This document shows, in pieces, positions 1 through 8,786 of a stretch of 64,000 nucleotides of DNA (within the stretch, counting starts at the first letter, position 1; each line of letters opens with the position of its first letter). The stretch comes from QQVM01 sp035341855. GTDB lineage: Bacteria > Bacteroidota > Bacteroidia > AKYH767-A > 2013-40CM-41-45. The stretch is from contig DAOQWA010000007.1 of NCBI GenBank assembly GCA_035341855.1, forward strand, positions 39,699 to 103,698, given 5' to 3'. The notes below the pieces were generated by a model, which worked only from the letters and a program-made list of their open reading frames with translations, was not told the origin of the DNA and searched no databases. The translations under genes were made by a program, and so were the position numbers.

Positions 1-2
1 CT

Positions 3-773
3 CAATTACAACTGCCTGCACCTAGTCCAAAGGCTACCCTTTCCCAAATGGTTGGTTTGACAGAAATATCTATAGAGTATAGCAGTCCGGGTGTAAAAGG
101 TCGTACGATCTTTGGTGATCTTGTACCGTATGACCAGGTGTGGCGTACAGGAGCAAATGCATCTACTAAAATTTCATTCAGTAAGGATGTGACAATTGCC
201 GGCACGAAAGTGGCAAAAGGCACATATTCACTGTTAAGTATTCCCGGAAAAACTGATTGGTCAATTATTATTAATAAAGATGCTGATGTTTCTGTGCCTG
301 ACTATAAACAGGCTAATGATGTTGTCCGTGTCAGCGCTAAACCGGAAAACATTTCAAAGCGTGAAAGACTATCTTTCCAGGTTGTAGATTTCGAAGATTC
401 AAGAGCGATTGTAAATTTGGAATGGGATCAAACTCGTGTTTCGTTTGCTGTTGAATGCGCTACTGATGAACAGGCTTTGGAGAATATTAAGAACAGTCTT
501 GGCGGTACATGGAGGACCTACAATTCAGCAGCAAGATATATGCTGGATAAAAATGATTATGAAACAGCGTTAAAGTATGCGAATCAGTCATTGCAATTGT
601 CAGAAGAGTGGTTCAACACATGGGTGAAAGCAAGTATCCTTTCCAAGATGAAGAAAAATAAAGAAGCTTATGAATTGGCTTCAAAAGCGAAGACCTTAGG
701 TGATAAAAACCCTGATGGGTTTTTCTTCAAGACTCAGGTTGAAGATGCTTTGGCTACGTGGCCTAAACAATAA
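3..773 (+). CDS. DUF2911 protein with C-terminal TPR-like region (5' end cut)
   Basis: The reading frame is open from the first bases, and the residues before the first ATG (position 48) already look like the family, so that ATG is internal and the true start, probably with a signal peptide, lies to the left of the window. 256 codons are visible. The first ~150 residues match what is known of the DUF2911 family, with the motif VKGRTIFGDLVPY followed by VWRTGAN. The last ~90 residues are helical and TPR-like (DYETALKYANQSLQLSEEW). The family is common in Bacteroidota and usually exported; its biochemical role is unknown. The gene faces the sodium symporter gene convergently, with a hairpin between them. 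Confidence 0.85.
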   Translation, partial: QLQLPAPSPKATLSQMVGLTEISIEYSSPGVKGRTIFGDLVPYDQVWRTGANASTKISFSKDVTIAGTKVAKGTYSLLSIPGKTDWSIIINKDADVSVPDYKQANDVVRVSAKPENISKRERLSFQVVDFEDSRAIVNLEWDQTRVSFAVECATDEQALENIKNSLGGTWRTYNSAARYMLDKNDYETALKYANQSLQLSEEWFNTWVKASILSKMKKNKEAYELASKAKTLGDKNPDGFFFKTQVEDALATWPKQ

Positions 774-788
774 TTGGTATTCAATTAG

Positions 789-825
789 AAAGTGGCAAGA
801 GAATAATTCTTTTGCCACTTTTTTT
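789..825. terminator. Bidirectional hairpin terminator
   Basis: A 15-bp stem with one G-T wobble (arms 789-803 and 807-821) closes a TAA loop and runs into a T tract on the plus strand. It lies 16 bases after the DUF2911 stop and just beyond the stop of the convergent symporter gene, so it can serve both. Confidence 0.8.
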
Positions 826-844
826 ATGGACTAATATGTAGAAA

Positions 845-2563
845 CTACTTCGTTGATTTTGTAATCCGCTTGTGATTATTCAGGTTTGGTCCGGTGAGAT
901 GGAATATCCAGGCAAAAAGCACGACTAATATGCAACCGATAAGATTAAGCCACAGGAATGCTGTGAGGTCAAGCCAAAAAATAAACATGACAAATGCTTC
1001 TGCTGTTAGTGCTGCAAAAAATACCTTTCCGCCTTTTATCTTTTTAAGATAAAACGCCACCACGAAAATACCCAGAATTGTCCCATAAAATAAGGAGCCA
1101 AGTTTGTTAACGGCTTCGATAAGACTTCCCAATTGATTAGCAAACATTGCAACCATAATGGCATAGGCTCCCCAAAGTATAGTGACCCACCTTGATGTTC
1201 CAAGATATTCTTTATCGCTTTTTTCTTTTTTTGAAAAACGTTTTACTATATCTACAACCGTAGTGGATGCAAGTGCATTTAGTTCTGAGGCAGTAGAAGA
1301 CATGGAGGCAGAAAATATTACAGCTATCAGAAGGCCAATCAAGCCGGCCGGAAGATAACGCGTAACGAAGGAGAGGAAAATATAGTTTGTATCATTTGTC
1401 TCGGCCAGAGGGTCGTTCTTTTTCATGAGTGTCATGGCCTCGGATCTCACCAGCTTCATTTCTTCATCCTTGCTTGTCATGCTTGTTCCTAATAAAGATC
1501 GTGATTGATCATCTCCATTACGAATGGCTGCAGTTAATGCATTCAGGTCAGCTTGTTTCTTCCGGTATAAGTCTTCATACTGAATATTAAGTTTGGAAAT
1601 ATCTTCGGCATATTCGCTCTTTGAAATTTTTTCTAGCTCTACTCTGTTGAAGTGTAATGGCGGCTGATGAAATTGATAGAACACGAATAATAATGCTCCT
1701 ATCATAAGAATCAGAAATTGCATTGGTATTTTTATGATTCCATTGAATAGGAGTCCAAGGCGACTTTGGCCAACGCTTTTTCCGGAAAGGTATCGTCCGA
1801 CCTGACTCTGATCAGTACCAAAATATGCAAGTGCTAGAAAGAATCCACCTATCAAGCCTGACCAAATATTGTACTGATTCTTAAGGTCAAAATTGAAATC
1901 GACAACGTTGAGCTTCCCCATTGAGCCTGCAACTTTGAGAGATTCTGAAAGGCTTAAATTATCAGGTATCAAATGCACTACCATATAGCCGGCCAAAAAC
2001 ATGCCAATAAAAATTACCGCCATCTGTTGCATCTGAGTTATACTTACTGCTTTTGTTCCACCGGCTACCGTGTAAGTCACTACTAAGCCTCCTATGATAA
2101 GGTTAGTCCAATAGATATTCCAACCCAATATTGAAGATAGAATAATTGATGGAGCATAGATGGTAAGTCCGCATGCCAGTCCTCTTTGAATGAGAAACAA
2201 AAATGCGGTCAATGCACGAGTTTTTAAGTCAAATCGATTTTCAAGAAATTCATAAGCGGTAAAAACTTTCAGTCTGTGAAAGATCGGTACAAAGGTGACA
2301 CTGAGAACTATCATAGCGATTGGCAGTCCGAAATAAAACTGAACAAATCGCATGCCGTCAGTATAAGCCTGACCGGGAGCAGACAGAAAAGTTATGGCGC
2401 TTGCCTGTGTGGCCATAATGGAAATTCCTACTACATACCATGGCATGCTTTTGTTGGCAAGCAAATAACCTTCAATGTTTTTGCTTCCCCGACTTTTCCA
2501 GATACCGTAAATTACTATAAATAGTAAGGTGCCTACCAGCACAAACCAATCTAAGTTACTCAT
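845..2563 (-). CDS. Sodium:solute symporter (SSS family)
   Basis: A 572-residue polytopic membrane protein of the SSS/SGLT family, which couples solute uptake to sodium entry across the inner membrane. The N-terminal part has the typical features NIEGYLLANKSMPW (residues 29-42) and ATQASAITFLSAPG (51-64), and a GTDQSQVGRYLSGKS segment (249-263). Residues ~300-390 form a highly charged soluble insert between membrane segments, which makes the protein longer than the simplest SSS members. Its ATG overlaps the stop of an upstream 46-residue membrane protein (ATGA), and a PIG-L deacetylase gene lies just before that. The substrate cannot be read from sequence; the neighbourhood suggests a sugar, amino sugar or conjugate. 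Confidence 0.9.
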   Translation of the reverse strand: MSNLDWFVLVGTLLFIVIYGIWKSRGSKNIEGYLLANKSMPWYVVGISIMATQASAITFLSAPGQAYTDGMRFVQFYFGLPIAMIVLSVTFVPIFHRLKVFTAYEFLENRFDLKTRALTAFLFLIQRGLACGLTIYAPSIILSSILGWNIYWTNLIIGGLVVTYTVAGGTKAVSITQMQQMAVIFIGMFLAGYMVVHLIPDNLSLSESLKVAGSMGKLNVVDFNFDLKNQYNIWSGLIGGFFLALAYFGTDQSQVGRYLSGKSVGQSRLGLLFNGIIKIPMQFLILMIGALLFVFYQFHQPPLHFNRVELEKISKSEYAEDISKLNIQYEDLYRKKQADLNALTAAIRNGDDQSRSLLGTSMTSKDEEMKLVRSEAMTLMKKNDPLAETNDTNYIFLSFVTRYLPAGLIGLLIAVIFSASMSSTASELNALASTTVVDIVKRFSKKEKSDKEYLGTSRWVTILWGAYAIMVAMFANQLGSLIEAVNKLGSLFYGTILGIFVVAFYLKKIKGGKVFFAALTAEAFVMFIFWLDLTAFLWLNLIGCILVVLFAWIFHLTGPNLNNHKRITKSTK

Positions 2564-2700
2564 GAATAATGTTCTTTAAAGAGGTAGAACAAAATGATGA
2601 GTATGATCAGATTCGTAAAGACAGCGATGTAAATATTGCGCCATGATCTCAGGATGGGTGGCTTGTCTTCTTCAGAATGTTCTTGATTATCCTTTTTCAT
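2560..2700 (-). CDS. 46-residue single-span membrane protein coupled to the symporter
   Basis: A complete small gene: ATG at 2700-2698, 46 codons, TGA at 2562-2560. The protein has a charged soluble N-terminus (MKKDNQEHSEEDKPP), one hydrophobic span (about residues 24-40, IYIAVFTNLIILIILFYLF) and a short polar tail. Its stop overlaps the symporter start as ATGA, which is strong evidence of translational coupling, and it starts 49 bases after the PIG-L stop. I do not recognise the family. By position and topology it may be an accessory subunit or assembly factor of the symporter, in the way that DUF4212 proteins accompany some other SSS transporters; this is inference, and it does not resemble DUF4212. 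Confidence 0.75.
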   Translation of the reverse strand: MKKDNQEHSEEDKPPILRSWRNIYIAVFTNLIILIILFYLFKEHYS

Positions 2701-2749
2701 GGCTTTTATATTCTGAATAATTATAATTAAATTTCCAGTTATCGGCCTG

Positions 2750-5239
2750 TTAATCGTGTTGCGGATAACCTGCTGACATGAGGTTTACAAATAATCTATA
2801 CGCACCCGGTACTCCTGCAGGTAATTCCCTGAAAAACGAAAGGCCTGTATAGATAAATTTACCACTACCATATTCAGCATAGATTAATGATCCTTCGAGT
2901 TCTTTGCTGCCAGGGTCGTTCATAGAAAATAGGGTTTCGTATTTTGAATCATAATCTCCGGCAAAATATAATCCGCGTTCCTGTATCCATCCTTTAAAAT
3001 CAGAGGCTGTGATAAGATTCGGCTGAGTAAGCAATTTGTGATCCTTCTTTAGAAATCGAACTTCTGCCGTTTCATCTGTGACCCTGTCACGTGTAATTTG
3101 GAAAGGGTATGGGCCGATGTCAGCTTTCAGGCTACTCAGAAAATTACTTGTGTTGTACTGAACAAGAAGTGTACCACCGGCTTTTACGTACTCCATCAAT
3201 CGAGGTTGGTATACGTTCATACGTTCATTAGTATTGTATAAACGAATTCCGGTGATGATGACATCAAAGTGAGAGAGGTCTCCACGACTGAGCATATCGT
3301 CATCAAGAAATTTCACGTCATAGCCGATCTGTTTCAAGGCTGCCGGAATGTTATCGCCTGCTCCTTCGATATAGCCAACCTTTAAGGCGAGGGTGTTCAG
3401 ATCAAAATGAATTAATTCTGCTTCAGCATCCCTGACAAGGGTTTGAACAGGTATATGATCATGTTCAACCCTGTGAACTGTCTTTGATAGTTTTTTTCCT
3501 TCAGTTAGCACTGAAAAACTTAGAGTCGATTCAGTATATTCTTTTGGAGGGCTGATCTTGAAAGTGAATTTTTGTTCTTGATTTTTTTCTGCTATTTCAA
3601 AGTTAAATTTTTCAGGGCTGATGAGCCATCCTTTCGGTGCATAAAGTTGAAGTTCTCCTTCGCATTGCGATTTGTTTGCTCTTAGAGACAAGTTAATATC
3701 TTGTGCAACAGGTTTGGTGAATATGTTGATTGGGTCAACAGGATGAATGCTCACGGCAGGTAAGATCTCAAACGCACGGTAAAGCTCTCCCCGAACAGGG
3801 TCTACCCATTTATATTGAAGAGGTCTCCGAATTTTAAATGTGTCCTCGTTTATTTTTAGCTGAAATTCTATTTGTATTGCAGAAGGTGCCTCCGGAATTC
3901 CGATAGACAGGGGATCTGTGGAGGCAAATCGTCCAATGGAATTTCGTTTTTCCAACCAGTACGGATTGGTATAGTTTACATTTTCCGGAATCTTGAGTGA
4001 GCGTGGAATATTTAGCAGGACATTGTAAGGCATAGAAGAGCTTAGGGATGTATCTGCAGTATAACCCGGGATGCTCACTTTTAAAAGTGAGACCTTCTCA
4101 TTTGTTCTGTGAATAACAGAAGCATTCATGGATACTGATTCTCCGGGAGTAGCACTGTAGGTGTCAGCCAGTGCTTCTGCAAATATTCCTGCGCAGGAGA
4201 GGATTAGTTCTTCCACTTCTTTGGCTTTTTGCGTTCTCCAGTACTCGTTCTTGACAGTACTTAAAATTAGTGAGCGAATTATTAAAAGTTTCTCGATACT
4301 TTCTTCAGGACTCTGAACATTGAAATTATCTATCAGTGACGTAATGCTTTCAGAGATATCTTTACTTCCTTTTAATCGCTCCCAGGAAGTATTTATGCCA
4401 CTGAATTCGTCGCCATTTAAATCAAGTCCCTTTAGAATTTTAATATAATCATTTTGTACACCTCTGTTTTTTGCAGCGCCGAATCCCTGGCTCTTATGCA
4501 TGCTTCTGCTTTCAGAGGCCATCTCACCGAATGACTTACCAAGGATTTCATTATAGGTTCCTATATCCACAGGGATTATGTCAGCTTTACCTTTAACATC
4601 TTCCTCTTTCACTCTGAACATATTCCAGAAAATTCTTGTTGCCTGCCATGGCTTTACGAATTTGAGTTGTTCAGGAAATTTTGTCTTATCCGCTGCTGCC
4701 TCAAAAGCTTCCAGTCCGAGTATTGCAGATGCAGTATGATGACCATGTCCACCTTCTCCGGTTACCGGGAAGCGGAGAATAATTATATCCGGCTGGAATT
4801 TGCGAATAGTCCATACCACATCTGATAAAATGGAATCTTTGTTCCAAATTGAAAAAGTTTCTTCCGGGGTTTTTGAGTATCCGAAATCGATTGCTCTTGA
4901 AAAAAATTGTTCCGCTCCATCAATCTGTCTTGCAGCCAGCAGTTCCTGAGTACGAATTACTCCAAGCAGATCGCCTTGTTCGGTTCCGACAAGATTTTGT
5001 CCGCCATCACCCCGTGTGAGTGAGAGGTATGCTGTTCTGAATTGTTTCTCATTTGCATAATAAGAAAGGAGTCTTGTGTTTTCATCATCAGGATGCGCAG
5101 CAATATATAAAACAGAGCCAAGCGTATTCAGTTTTTGCATTTTCAACAAAATGTCTGAAGAGCTTTGATTATGTTGTTGCGAAAATGCAGATAAAGAAAA
5201 AGCAAGAAATAGGAATAGAGGAGAGACCGTTTTTTGCAT
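2750..5239 (-). CDS. Secreted PIG-L family deacetylase with C-terminal GATase-like domain
   Basis: An 829-residue protein. The start was placed at the ATG of MQKTVSPLFLFLAFSLSAFS because it opens a clear signal peptide; the frame extends 37 codons upstream without a better start. The PIG-L/LmbE zinc deacetylase domain shows AHPDDE (residues 48-53) and HGHH (165-168), the expected metal ligands. PIG-L enzymes remove N-acetyl groups from GlcNAc-containing substrates. The long middle is beta-rich, and the last ~200 residues resemble a ThuA/class I glutamine-amidotransferase fold (FDVIITGIRLYN, YVKAGGTLLVQYNT) without an obvious catalytic Cys. The same strand carries the 46-residue protein and the symporter directly downstream, so deacetylation in the periplasm and uptake may be linked. 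Confidence 0.85.
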   Translation of the reverse strand: MQKTVSPLFLFLAFSLSAFSQQHNQSSSDILLKMQKLNTLGSVLYIAAHPDDENTRLLSYYANEKQFRTAYLSLTRGDGGQNLVGTEQGDLLGVIRTQELLAARQIDGAEQFFSRAIDFGYSKTPEETFSIWNKDSILSDVVWTIRKFQPDIIILRFPVTGEGGHGHHTASAILGLEAFEAAADKTKFPEQLKFVKPWQATRIFWNMFRVKEEDVKGKADIIPVDIGTYNEILGKSFGEMASESRSMHKSQGFGAAKNRGVQNDYIKILKGLDLNGDEFSGINTSWERLKGSKDISESITSLIDNFNVQSPEESIEKLLIIRSLILSTVKNEYWRTQKAKEVEELILSCAGIFAEALADTYSATPGESVSMNASVIHRTNEKVSLLKVSIPGYTADTSLSSSMPYNVLLNIPRSLKIPENVNYTNPYWLEKRNSIGRFASTDPLSIGIPEAPSAIQIEFQLKINEDTFKIRRPLQYKWVDPVRGELYRAFEILPAVSIHPVDPINIFTKPVAQDINLSLRANKSQCEGELQLYAPKGWLISPEKFNFEIAEKNQEQKFTFKISPPKEYTESTLSFSVLTEGKKLSKTVHRVEHDHIPVQTLVRDAEAELIHFDLNTLALKVGYIEGAGDNIPAALKQIGYDVKFLDDDMLSRGDLSHFDVIITGIRLYNTNERMNVYQPRLMEYVKAGGTLLVQYNTSNFLSSLKADIGPYPFQITRDRVTDETAEVRFLKKDHKLLTQPNLITASDFKGWIQERGLYFAGDYDSKYETLFSMNDPGSKELEGSLIYAEYGSGKFIYTGLSFFRELPAGVPGAYRLFVNLMSAGYPQHD

Positions 5240-5300
5240 AAGAAATAAGTATCCGGTAAATATAGTTATTTCAATTGAAAAATATTTTTGATATTCAAGG

Positions 5301-5360
5301 TAAAAAAATAAAAGTTGATTCATATTGCATGTTCCGGCAAGATAAATCAACTTTTATTTT
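5301..5360 (-). terminator. Long-stem terminator after the type IX cargo gene
   Basis: A perfect 16-bp inverted repeat (5305-5320 with 5345-5360) encloses a 24-base loop. Read on the minus strand it ends in TATTTTTTTA. It lies 24 bases after the stop of the 5384-7441 gene and before the PIG-L start, so it separates these two transcription units. Confidence 0.75.
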
Positions 5361-5383
5361 CCAATAGTATAACTGCGCAGGCC

Positions 5384-7441
5384 TTATTCTTTCACAAATC
5401 TCAACTTGAATTCCTGCTCATCAGATGAAAGATGTATTGCATATATGCCCGGTGTTATAGATTCAATATTTATATTTTTTGTGCTTTCTCCTTCCTGCAT
5501 GCTTCCTGAGAGCACAAGCTTACCAGTGATATCGTAAATTGAAATCCTTGCATCTGTTTTTAGTGCAGCTGAAAGACGTAAGTAAGCTGAATGTTTTGCA
5601 GGATTTGGATAAAATTCCGCTACAGTAATTGCCGGAGTTGATTTAATGCCTACGGATAAGCCATCAATTCGAATTACTTCATTGGTGGTCGCATTTACAT
5701 ACCAGATCTTTCCATCCGGTCCAATTTTAATTCCCATAATTCCCGGTGTTCCTGTAACAACTCTGCCCAATTCAACTCCTGTAGTTCCGCTGATGTCATA
5801 GATAATGATATCTCCGCTTGCAAAATCAGAAACCAGCAATCGGTTTTCAATGATGTCAATACCACTCGGAGTTACAAGTCCGCTATTAACAAATACACTC
5901 CAGGTTGCCCCGCTATATAGGGTATACTCTGCCACTGCTTCATACTGAGACAGGTTTGCTGTTTGTGTTCCGGTATTAATGTCCATTTTCAGTATGCGGT
6001 CATTATTAGTGTCTACGATATAAAGCATACCATTTTCTTTATCAAGCACGAGGTGACTTGATACATGATATGTCGGATCAGCAGATAAATTTAATCCTTC
6101 ATAGCGACGGATGATCCCATCACTATGGTCATCATTTCCCGGTCCATGATCTTCTTTGAAATCGTAACGGACAGGATCACCCCCGTCTGCATCAAATACC
6201 CAAAAGATATTATCAGCTTCGTGACAAATGCCCATGCTGAACGGAGATTGGTGGAGCATGTCAAGATGGCTGCCATTCCCTCCCGATGGCTGAGCGTAAA
6301 TTAACGGGTCGCTCGACCATAGTGTTGGTCCTGTAAATGGTGCGCCTCCATTATGATTTGCATCATAAACACCTGGTGACGTGGCAAAATTTTCATTGTC
6401 ACTAAAAGCAATACCGGTAGGTAATGACATGAAGTGCCATGCGTTTCCATCCTGTTGAAGAAGTGAAGTTTGACCTGCTTGTCCGGCATTTGTGAATTTT
6501 ACAGTTTCACCACCACTGTTTTCAGTACTCTTGTTTATAACCCACAATTCATTTCTGGTAAGGATAGGATGAAAATCAAGGTCGCGAGGAACACTTACTC
6601 CATCTGCTGAGTTTCCGATTACGGTGAGGATTGGAGCAACGCCGATATAGTCATCAATAATGTTGGGAATGCCGGGTCCAAGTGTAATGGTCTTATAAGC
6701 AGTGTCGTTAAAGGCATTCGCATCCGGATTTCCATCGAGATTTGACGCCCACATCTTAATGTTATAAACACCTGCCGTCATTCCCGCCCAACTTATCGGG
6801 TGTGTTAAAACTTCTTCAGTAAATGGTGCGATATTGATTGAGGAAACCGAGCCATTGACAACACTTCCGTTGTCAATTGAATAGTGAAGATCCATTGAGG
6901 TAACAGGATTTGAACCGCGATTAAAATATTTGGCTTTGATTGCAACATTGCCAATACCTACATAAGATGATAGATTAATTGATTGACAGCTCATGTCGAA
7001 TGGTGGAGGTGGTTCAGCCAGAAATGTAATACGGCTTCCGCCACCTGCTCCTGATCCGGTAAGTCCGGAGTACATCGGAAATCCATTGATATTAACTTGA
7101 AACCTAAATCCACCATCACCATAATCATCAACGAAGATGATATCATAACTTAGGCCTTGTGTGAGGCACCATGGTCCGGTAGAAATCGTTGTATTATTTC
7201 CATAGCCACCGGATGGACTGTTTTGTTGGCTGCCACCTGTACAACCTACGGCAATATTCCCTCCGGAAAAAATGGTTCCTATGCCACATGCATTTCCTGA
7301 TGGGACCAATTCCCAGTAACCTTCGTTTCCATAGCTGTCTGTAGTGACATTTATCGTGACTTCAACTTCTCCGACGGGACATTGGGCTGATGCGATGAAA
7401 CTGAGAGCTAGAAGAAATAGAGTACAAAGATATTTGATCAT
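5384..7441 (-). CDS. Secreted NHL/beta-propeller protein with type IX sorting domain
   Basis: A 685-residue protein with a signal peptide (MIKYLCTLFLLALSFIASAQ). Residues ~20-150 are glycine-rich and adhesin-like, ~150-250 resemble a CARDB-type Ig-like domain (VAIKAKYFNRGSNPV), and ~290-595 form repeated strands of NHL/SMP-30 propeller type (LVLDKENGMLYIVDTNNDRI; IKIGPDGKIWYVN). The last ~80 residues are a typical type IX secretion C-terminal sorting domain (VAEFYPNPAKHSAYLRLS; ISIYDITGKLV; GIYAIHL). The protein is therefore expected on the cell surface or released. Ligand or enzyme activity cannot be read. It stands alone between a terminator and the long spacer before the nuo operon. Confidence 0.88.
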   Translation of the reverse strand: MIKYLCTLFLLALSFIASAQCPVGEVEVTINVTTDSYGNEGYWELVPSGNACGIGTIFSGGNIAVGCTGGSQQNSPSGGYGNNTTISTGPWCLTQGLSYDIIFVDDYGDGGFRFQVNINGFPMYSGLTGSGAGGGSRITFLAEPPPPFDMSCQSINLSSYVGIGNVAIKAKYFNRGSNPVTSMDLHYSIDNGSVVNGSVSSINIAPFTEEVLTHPISWAGMTAGVYNIKMWASNLDGNPDANAFNDTAYKTITLGPGIPNIIDDYIGVAPILTVIGNSADGVSVPRDLDFHPILTRNELWVINKSTENSGGETVKFTNAGQAGQTSLLQQDGNAWHFMSLPTGIAFSDNENFATSPGVYDANHNGGAPFTGPTLWSSDPLIYAQPSGGNGSHLDMLHQSPFSMGICHEADNIFWVFDADGGDPVRYDFKEDHGPGNDDHSDGIIRRYEGLNLSADPTYHVSSHLVLDKENGMLYIVDTNNDRILKMDINTGTQTANLSQYEAVAEYTLYSGATWSVFVNSGLVTPSGIDIIENRLLVSDFASGDIIIYDISGTTGVELGRVVTGTPGIMGIKIGPDGKIWYVNATTNEVIRIDGLSVGIKSTPAITVAEFYPNPAKHSAYLRLSAALKTDARISIYDITGKLVLSGSMQEGESTKNINIESITPGIYAIHLSSDEQEFKLRFVKE

Positions 7442-7480
7442 TTTGCTATTCGTTTAATAAGATAAAATTGAGTGGGAATT

Positions 7481-7505
7481 GAATGGCAACAATCTATTGC
7501 CATTC
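7481..7505. repeat. Perfect 9-bp inverted repeat upstream of the type IX cargo gene
   Basis: GAATGGCAA and TTGCCATTC are separated by 7 bases. It lies 40 bases before the start codon of the minus-strand gene, where it could be an operator or a 5' leader hairpin. No T tract follows, so it is not a terminator. Confidence 0.55.
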
Positions 7506-7699
7506 TTCTGAACCGGTGACTCATGCAAAGAAAATAATAATTTACGGAATATAAAGTTAAAATTGGATTCAGAAGCCAAATCCATTAAGTTCTGAATATT
7601 GTCCTATGATTAGCAGATAGTGATAATCAAAATCGATTTAGAGATGGTCATGCAGCATTACAATAATTTTCGCGAGCATGATTACCTTAAGATTGAATG

Positions 7700-7721
7700 A
7701 ATAGCATCTTTGAATGCTATT
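7700..7721. repeat. Perfect 8-bp inverted repeat in the nuo upstream region
   Basis: AATAGCAT and ATGCTATT flank the 6-base spacer CTTTGA. It lies about 185 bases before nuoA. No T tract follows on either strand. A protein-binding site is possible but not shown. Confidence 0.45.
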
Positions 7722-7815
7722 GCTTTAGTTGTCAAATCATTCCATTTTTTTGTTTTTTGAAAACATTGGCGTAGGTTTGATTCGATTATCCTCAATTGTT
7801 GAGAGGCATTGATTA

Positions 7816-7846
7816 TTCGGGAATCCCTGAAAAAAGATTAATTTTG
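7816..7846 (+). promoter_or_regulatory. Candidate Bacteroidota-type promoter of the nuo operon
   Basis: TAATTTTG at 7839-7846 fits the Bacteroidota -7 consensus TAnnTTTG. TTCG at 7816-7819, 19 bases upstream, is a one-mismatch fit to the -33 element TTTG. It would give a leader of about 50 bases before the nuoA ATG at 7906. Confidence 0.4.
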
Positions 7847-7905
7847 AATCATGTCCAAAAGATTGAACAAATCTCGATTCAATATTTAAAAGAAGATAAT
7901 AAATT

Positions 7906-8256
7906 ATGGGTGCAGGTTCTATGATCATGTTGATGCTTTGTGGCATAGCCTTCTCTGCGGGAGGGATCTTGCTTTCAAAAGCATTGATCAAAAAATCATA
8001 CAATCCACAAAAGGGTCAGACTTATGAATGTGGGGTTCCGACAGTAGGGAAGTCATGGATTCAGTTGAATGTCGGCTACTATCTTTTTGCTCTTCTCTTC
8101 CTGATCTTTGATGTTGAGCTGGTTTTTTTATTTCCATGGGCGGTTGTAGTTAAAGAGTTGGGCTGGCCGGCGCTAATCGAGATATTGATCTTTCTGACAA
8201 TTCTATTTTTGGGTTTTCTTTATGCACATAGAAAAGGAGCATTGAAATGGATGTAA
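7906..8256 (+). CDS. nuoA: NADH-quinone oxidoreductase subunit A
   Basis: A 116-residue, three-span membrane subunit of complex I, in the proton-pumping arm next to the quinone site. Family signatures YECGVPTVG (residues 41-49) and LLFLIFDVELVFLFPWA (64-80) are clear, and length is normal. A purine-rich AAAAGAAG stretch precedes the ATG. It is the first gene of the nuo operon and overlaps nuoB by 10 bases. No NADH-module genes are found in the operon, so the name describes the family and not the electron donor. Confidence 0.95.
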   Translation: MGAGSMIMLMLCGIAFSAGGILLSKALIKKSYNPQKGQTYECGVPTVGKSWIQLNVGYYLFALLFLIFDVELVFLFPWAVVVKELGWPALIEILIFLTILFLGFLYAHRKGALKWM

Positions 8257-8756
8257 AAGATAAACCGACATTACCAAAGCCTTTTCCGGGTCAGGTACAT
8301 GAGACACCCGGAGGAGGGATACTTGTAAGCAAACTTGATGATGTGATCAAATGGGCGAGGTCCAATTCCTTATGGCCATTGGTTTTTGGAACAAGTTGCT
8401 GTGCCATTGAAATGATGTCAACAGCATCCGCTAAATATGATTGGTCAAGGTTTGGATTTGAAGTTGCAAGAGCTACACCTCGTCAGGCAGATGTAATTAT
8501 CATTGCTGGTACCATCGTAAACAAAATGGGGCCTGTTCTAAAAAGGTTATACGATCAGATGCCTGATCCTAAATATGTAATTGCGATGGGTGCATGTGCT
8601 ACCTCAGGTGGACCATTTTTCTACAATACATATTCTGTAGTGAAAGGAGCTGACCATATTATTCCTGTTGACGTATATGTCGCAGGTTGTCCACCCAGGC
8701 CGGAAGCCTTATTACATGCTTTGATTTCATTACAAGAAAAAATTCGGAATACTTAG
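8247..8756 (+). CDS. nuoB: NADH-quinone oxidoreductase subunit B
   Basis: A 169-residue subunit that carries the terminal [4Fe-4S] cluster N2, the direct electron donor to quinone. The four ligands are visible: adjacent Cys51-Cys52 (TSCCAIE), Cys117 (MGACATSGG) and Cys148 (AGCPPRPE). Length is normal. The start overlaps the end of nuoA, and nuoC begins 30 bases downstream. Confidence 0.96.
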   Translation: MDVKDKPTLPKPFPGQVHETPGGGILVSKLDDVIKWARSNSLWPLVFGTSCCAIEMMSTASAKYDWSRFGFEVARATPRQADVIIIAGTIVNKMGPVLKRLYDQMPDPKYVIAMGACATSGGPFFYNTYSVVKGADHIIPVDVYVAGCPPRPEALLHALISLQEKIRNT

Positions 8757-8786
8757 AACTGAACGGAATTTGTTTCCGGAAAATTT

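Larger units (their letters stand above)
7442..7905. other. 464-base divergent spacer before the nuo operon
   Basis: No credible gene is seen here. It separates the minus-strand type IX cargo gene from the plus-strand nuo operon and holds two perfect inverted repeats (7481-7505 and 7700-7721) and a candidate nuo promoter (7816-7846), listed separately. Confidence 0.6.

Noticed and set aside
7737..8003. 88-codon minus-strand frame over the nuoA start
   Set aside because: It overlaps the nuoA start and the candidate promoter and has no family features.
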